This document shows, piece after piece, positions 62,138-64,000 of a stretch of DNA of 64,000 nucleotides. How positions within the stretch are numbered: position 1 is the first letter of the stretch; each line of letters opens with the position of its first letter. Location: the NCBI RefSeq assembly GCF_003584125.1, contig NZ_QXFL01000004.1, positions 372,001 to 436,000 of the forward strand, in the 5' to 3' direction. The notes beneath the pieces are model-generated. The model saw nothing but the letters and a program-made list of their open reading frames with translations, was not told the origin of the DNA and searched no databases. The position numbers and the translations under genes were made by a program. This stretch comes from Aurantiacibacter zhengii (lineage in GTDB: Bacteria > Pseudomonadota > Alphaproteobacteria > Sphingomonadales > Sphingomonadaceae).

Positions 62138-63621
62138 CAGCGACGTTCGCCAGCCAGAGGGCGAAAAACGCCATCCGGCCGCAGCGCGCTGTCATCGATA
62201 TAGGTTCAAACACTGTCCGCCTGGTTGTCTATTCGGGCCCGCAGCGTGCGCCCGATGTCTGGCTGAACGAAAAAGTCACCGCCCGCCTGGGCCGCGATCT
62301 CGCCAGTTCGGGGAAGATGCCGGAAGAGGCGATCGCACTGGCCATGCGCGGCCTTGCCCGCTTTGCGACGATCCTGAAGGACATCGAAGTAACCGACGTG
62401 CGCACAGTGGCCACGGCGGCGGTGCGCGATGCGAAGAACGGGCCGCAATTCGTGCAAATAGTGGAAGCCCTGGGCCTGAAGGTCGAAGTCCTTTCCGGGG
62501 AAGAGGAAGCGCGCATATCCGCCTGCGGGGTCATCGGCGCGTTTCCCGGTGCCGAAGGCGTCGTGGCAGACCTTGGCGGTGGCAGTCTGGAACTGGTGGC
62601 CATCGGCAATGGCGAGGCGACGCACGGCGTGAGCCTGCCCTTGGGCACACTGCGCCTGCCCGCCCTTCGCGAGAACGGTACCAAGGGGTTCAACAAGGCG
62701 ATCAAGGCGGAACTCGCAAAGGCGGACTGGGCAAAAGTGCATCCCGGCCCGCTATTCATGGTGGGTGGCACCTGGCGGGCACTGGCAGCCTTTGCGATGC
62801 ACAAGGCCAAGTACCCGCTTACCGATCCCCAGGCGTTCACCCTCTCGGTCGCCGAGGCGGACAAGGCTGCCCGGAAGATAGCGCGTATGGATCCGGAGAA
62901 GCTAACGGGGATTCCCGGCATTTCCTCCTCCCGGGCGGAAGGGCTGCCATGTGCTGCCGCCATGCTTCGCCCGCTGCTGCAATCGCTTAAACCCGAGGGG
63001 CTTGTATTCTCGTCGTGGGGTCTACGCGAGGGGGTGCTTTATAGCGGCTTGGCCGATGGAGCACAGAAACTCGATCCGCTGCTGGCCGCCGTTTCTCATT
63101 TTACCGAACCGCGCGGCGCGTCGCAGACAATGGCGACGCTGATCGCAGCCTGGACATCGGATGCGGCACGCTCGCGCGGCAACGGCAGCGAGCGATTGCG
63201 CCTGGCCGCTATCATGCTCAGCCTGGCGCAGTGGCGGCTCGAGCCGAACATGCGGCTGAAACATTCCACTGACTGGGCGCTGGACAAGCGCTGGCTGGGG
63301 TTGACACACAAGGGCCGGGCCATGCTTGCAGCGGCTCTGCGCGGCGCGAACGGGCAGCTGGCCCCTATGCCGGAACTGGAAGCGCTCGCCAGCGAGGAAG
63401 CTTTGCACGAGGCAACCGCATGGGGACTGGCCTTCCGCCTTTGCCGCAGGCTAGGCGCCGGATCGCGCATTTCGCTAATGTCGAGCAAGCTTACCCGTGA
63501 AGGCGACGAGCTGCGTCTGTGGCTGGAGCCGGGGCGCGCGCAACTGGTATCCGAACAGGTGGAAACGGAACTCGCCCGCCTCGCCGCGTGGCTGGGGTGC
63601 GAAGGTATCGTCGAGGCCTGA
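62134..63621 (+). CDS. ppx: Exopolyphosphatase, Ppx/GppA family
   Basis: A 495-residue exopolyphosphatase with the actin-like ATPase fold of the family. Phosphate 1 loop is 'AVIDIGSNTVRLVVY' at about residues 20-34; phosphate 2 is 'VVADLGGGSLELVAIG' at about 146-161, with catalytic glutamate in 'SGEEEARIS' at about 121-129. The C-terminal ~180 residues form the HD-like helical extension of long Ppx enzymes. It removes terminal phosphates from polyphosphate (or from pppGpp in GppA relatives). It overlaps ppk by four bases. Confidence 0.95.
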   Translation: MTATFASQRAKNAIRPQRAVIDIGSNTVRLVVYSGPQRAPDVWLNEKVTARLGRDLASSGKMPEEAIALAMRGLARFATILKDIEVTDVRTVATAAVRDAKNGPQFVQIVEALGLKVEVLSGEEEARISACGVIGAFPGAEGVVADLGGGSLELVAIGNGEATHGVSLPLGTLRLPALRENGTKGFNKAIKAELAKADWAKVHPGPLFMVGGTWRALAAFAMHKAKYPLTDPQAFTLSVAEADKAARKIARMDPEKLTGIPGISSSRAEGLPCAAAMLRPLLQSLKPEGLVFSSWGLREGVLYSGLADGAQKLDPLLAAVSHFTEPRGASQTMATLIAAWTSDAARSRGNGSERLRLAAIMLSLAQWRLEPNMRLKHSTDWALDKRWLGLTHKGRAMLAAALRGANGQLAPMPELEALASEEALHEATAWGLAFRLCRRLGAGSRISLMSSKLTREGDELRLWLEPGRAQLVSEQVETELARLAAWLGCEGIVEA

Positions 63622-63623
63622 GG

Positions 63624-63651
63624 CCGGACAGGGCAATCCTATTGCTCCCGG
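63624..63651 (+). terminator. Possible terminator after ppx
   Basis: CCGG...GCAAT-CCT-ATTGC...CCGG forms an interrupted hairpin just after the ppx stop, followed by TCAATTT. The T-run is poor, so this is a weak call. Confidence 0.3.
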
Positions 63652-63718
63652 TCAATTTAGTCAGCGCCAATCACTGCTAGGTTTCGCCCAGATCATTCCT
63701 TTGACTGGAGCAAAACGC

Positions 63719-64000
63719 ATGACCGACACCGGAAAAGCCCGTCTCGAAACCCAGCTTGCGGAACTCGAAAGCCGCCTCTCCCGCATCGAACGCGACCTGG
63801 ACGAGCCGCACGACCCCGATTCAAGCGAACGTGCGGTTCAGATGGAAGACGACGAAAGCCTTGAAGCACAAGCCCGTCTCGTCACGAGGGAAATTGCATC
63901 GACCAGGCGCGCGCTCGACCGGATCGACAGCGGCGAGTATGGTATTTGCGTTGAATGCGGGGAGGAAATATCGGCAGAGCGGCTGGAAGCCCGGCCCGAA
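63719..64000 (+). CDS. DksA/TraR-family C4-type zinc-finger protein, truncated by window end
   Basis: An ATG at 63719 behind TGGAG opens a frame that runs off the window; 94 residues are visible. The N-terminal part is a charged coiled coil ('ARLETQLAELESRLSRIERDLDE'), then 'ALDRIDSGEYGICVECGEEISAERLEARPE', the start of the TraR/DksA zinc finger with its first C-x2-C pair (about residues 79 and 82). The second cysteine pair should lie beyond the edge. Full-length relatives of about 110 residues bind RNA polymerase through the secondary channel and help respond to ppGpp. The visible part lacks the D-x-A-D-A tip of classical DksA, so it belongs to the shorter DksA-like group. Confidence 0.9.
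   Translation, partial: MTDTGKARLETQLAELESRLSRIERDLDEPHDPDSSERAVQMEDDESLEAQARLVTREIASTRRALDRIDSGEYGICVECGEEISAERLEARPE

Overview
The window looks like chromosomal DNA of a high-GC alphaproteobacterium, most probably a sphingomonad of the Erythrobacteraceae type. This is inferred from three large TonB-dependent receptors, a two-gene P-protein (gcvPA/gcvPB) behind a tandem glycine riboswitch, a flavin 'tryptophan halogenase-like' gene beside a TonB receptor, and the overall base and codon composition. No rRNA, complete tRNA, CRISPR array, insertion sequence or integrase was seen.

Layout. (1) 1-4123: a TonB-dependent receptor (cut by the window edge) and a Rieske non-haem iron oxygenase, divergent from an AraC-type regulator; probably uptake and oxidation of a small hydrophobic or aromatic compound. 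(2) 4308-25876: an exopolysaccharide locus with two arms. The left arm (minus strand) has a Wzy/ligase-like membrane protein, a Wza-type export lipoprotein, a Wzc-type tyrosine autokinase and an unknown exported protein. The right arm (plus strand) has three glycosyltransferases, a UDP-N-acetylhexosamine dehydrogenase, a Wzx-like flippase, an alkaline-phosphatase-superfamily protein, two methyltransferases, a pyruvyltransferase, a second polymerase, an AlgI/AlgJ-like O-acetylation pair and a WecG/TagA enzyme. The polymer is therefore probably acidic and decorated with methyl, pyruvyl and acetyl groups. (3) 25976-30709: glycine riboswitch, gcvT-gcvH-gcvPA-gcvPB. (4) 30795-33268: an exported caspase-like protease and a TylF-like methyltransferase.

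(5) 33346-45877: a compact beta-glucan (laminarin-like) utilisation locus: sugar/H+ symporter, GH3 beta-glucosidase, MFS transporter, LacI regulator, GH16 endoglucanase, 1120-residue TonB receptor and the divergent halogenase-like flavoenzyme. Matching palindromes in front of the GH3 gene and in the receptor/halogenase intergenic region are good candidates for the operators of the LacI protein. (6) 45963-51732: an atypical OmpR-family regulator, a further TonB receptor with a beta-helix-like lipoprotein, and a divergent small TPR protein. (7) 51916-59892: a tight operon for a type IV secretion apparatus with VirB1, 2, 3, 4, 6, 9, 10 and 11 but no recognisable VirB5, VirB7, VirB8 or VirD4. (8) 59942-64000: polyphosphate kinase, exopolyphosphatase and the start of a DksA/TraR-type zinc-finger gene that runs off the window.

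The strongest leads for something undescribed are the reduced type IV secretion system, the receptor/beta-helix lipoprotein/TPR module, and the glucan locus that couples a LacI operator set to a halogenase-like enzyme. Start codons were revised from the longest open frame wherever a ribosome binding site or signal peptide favoured a shorter one.
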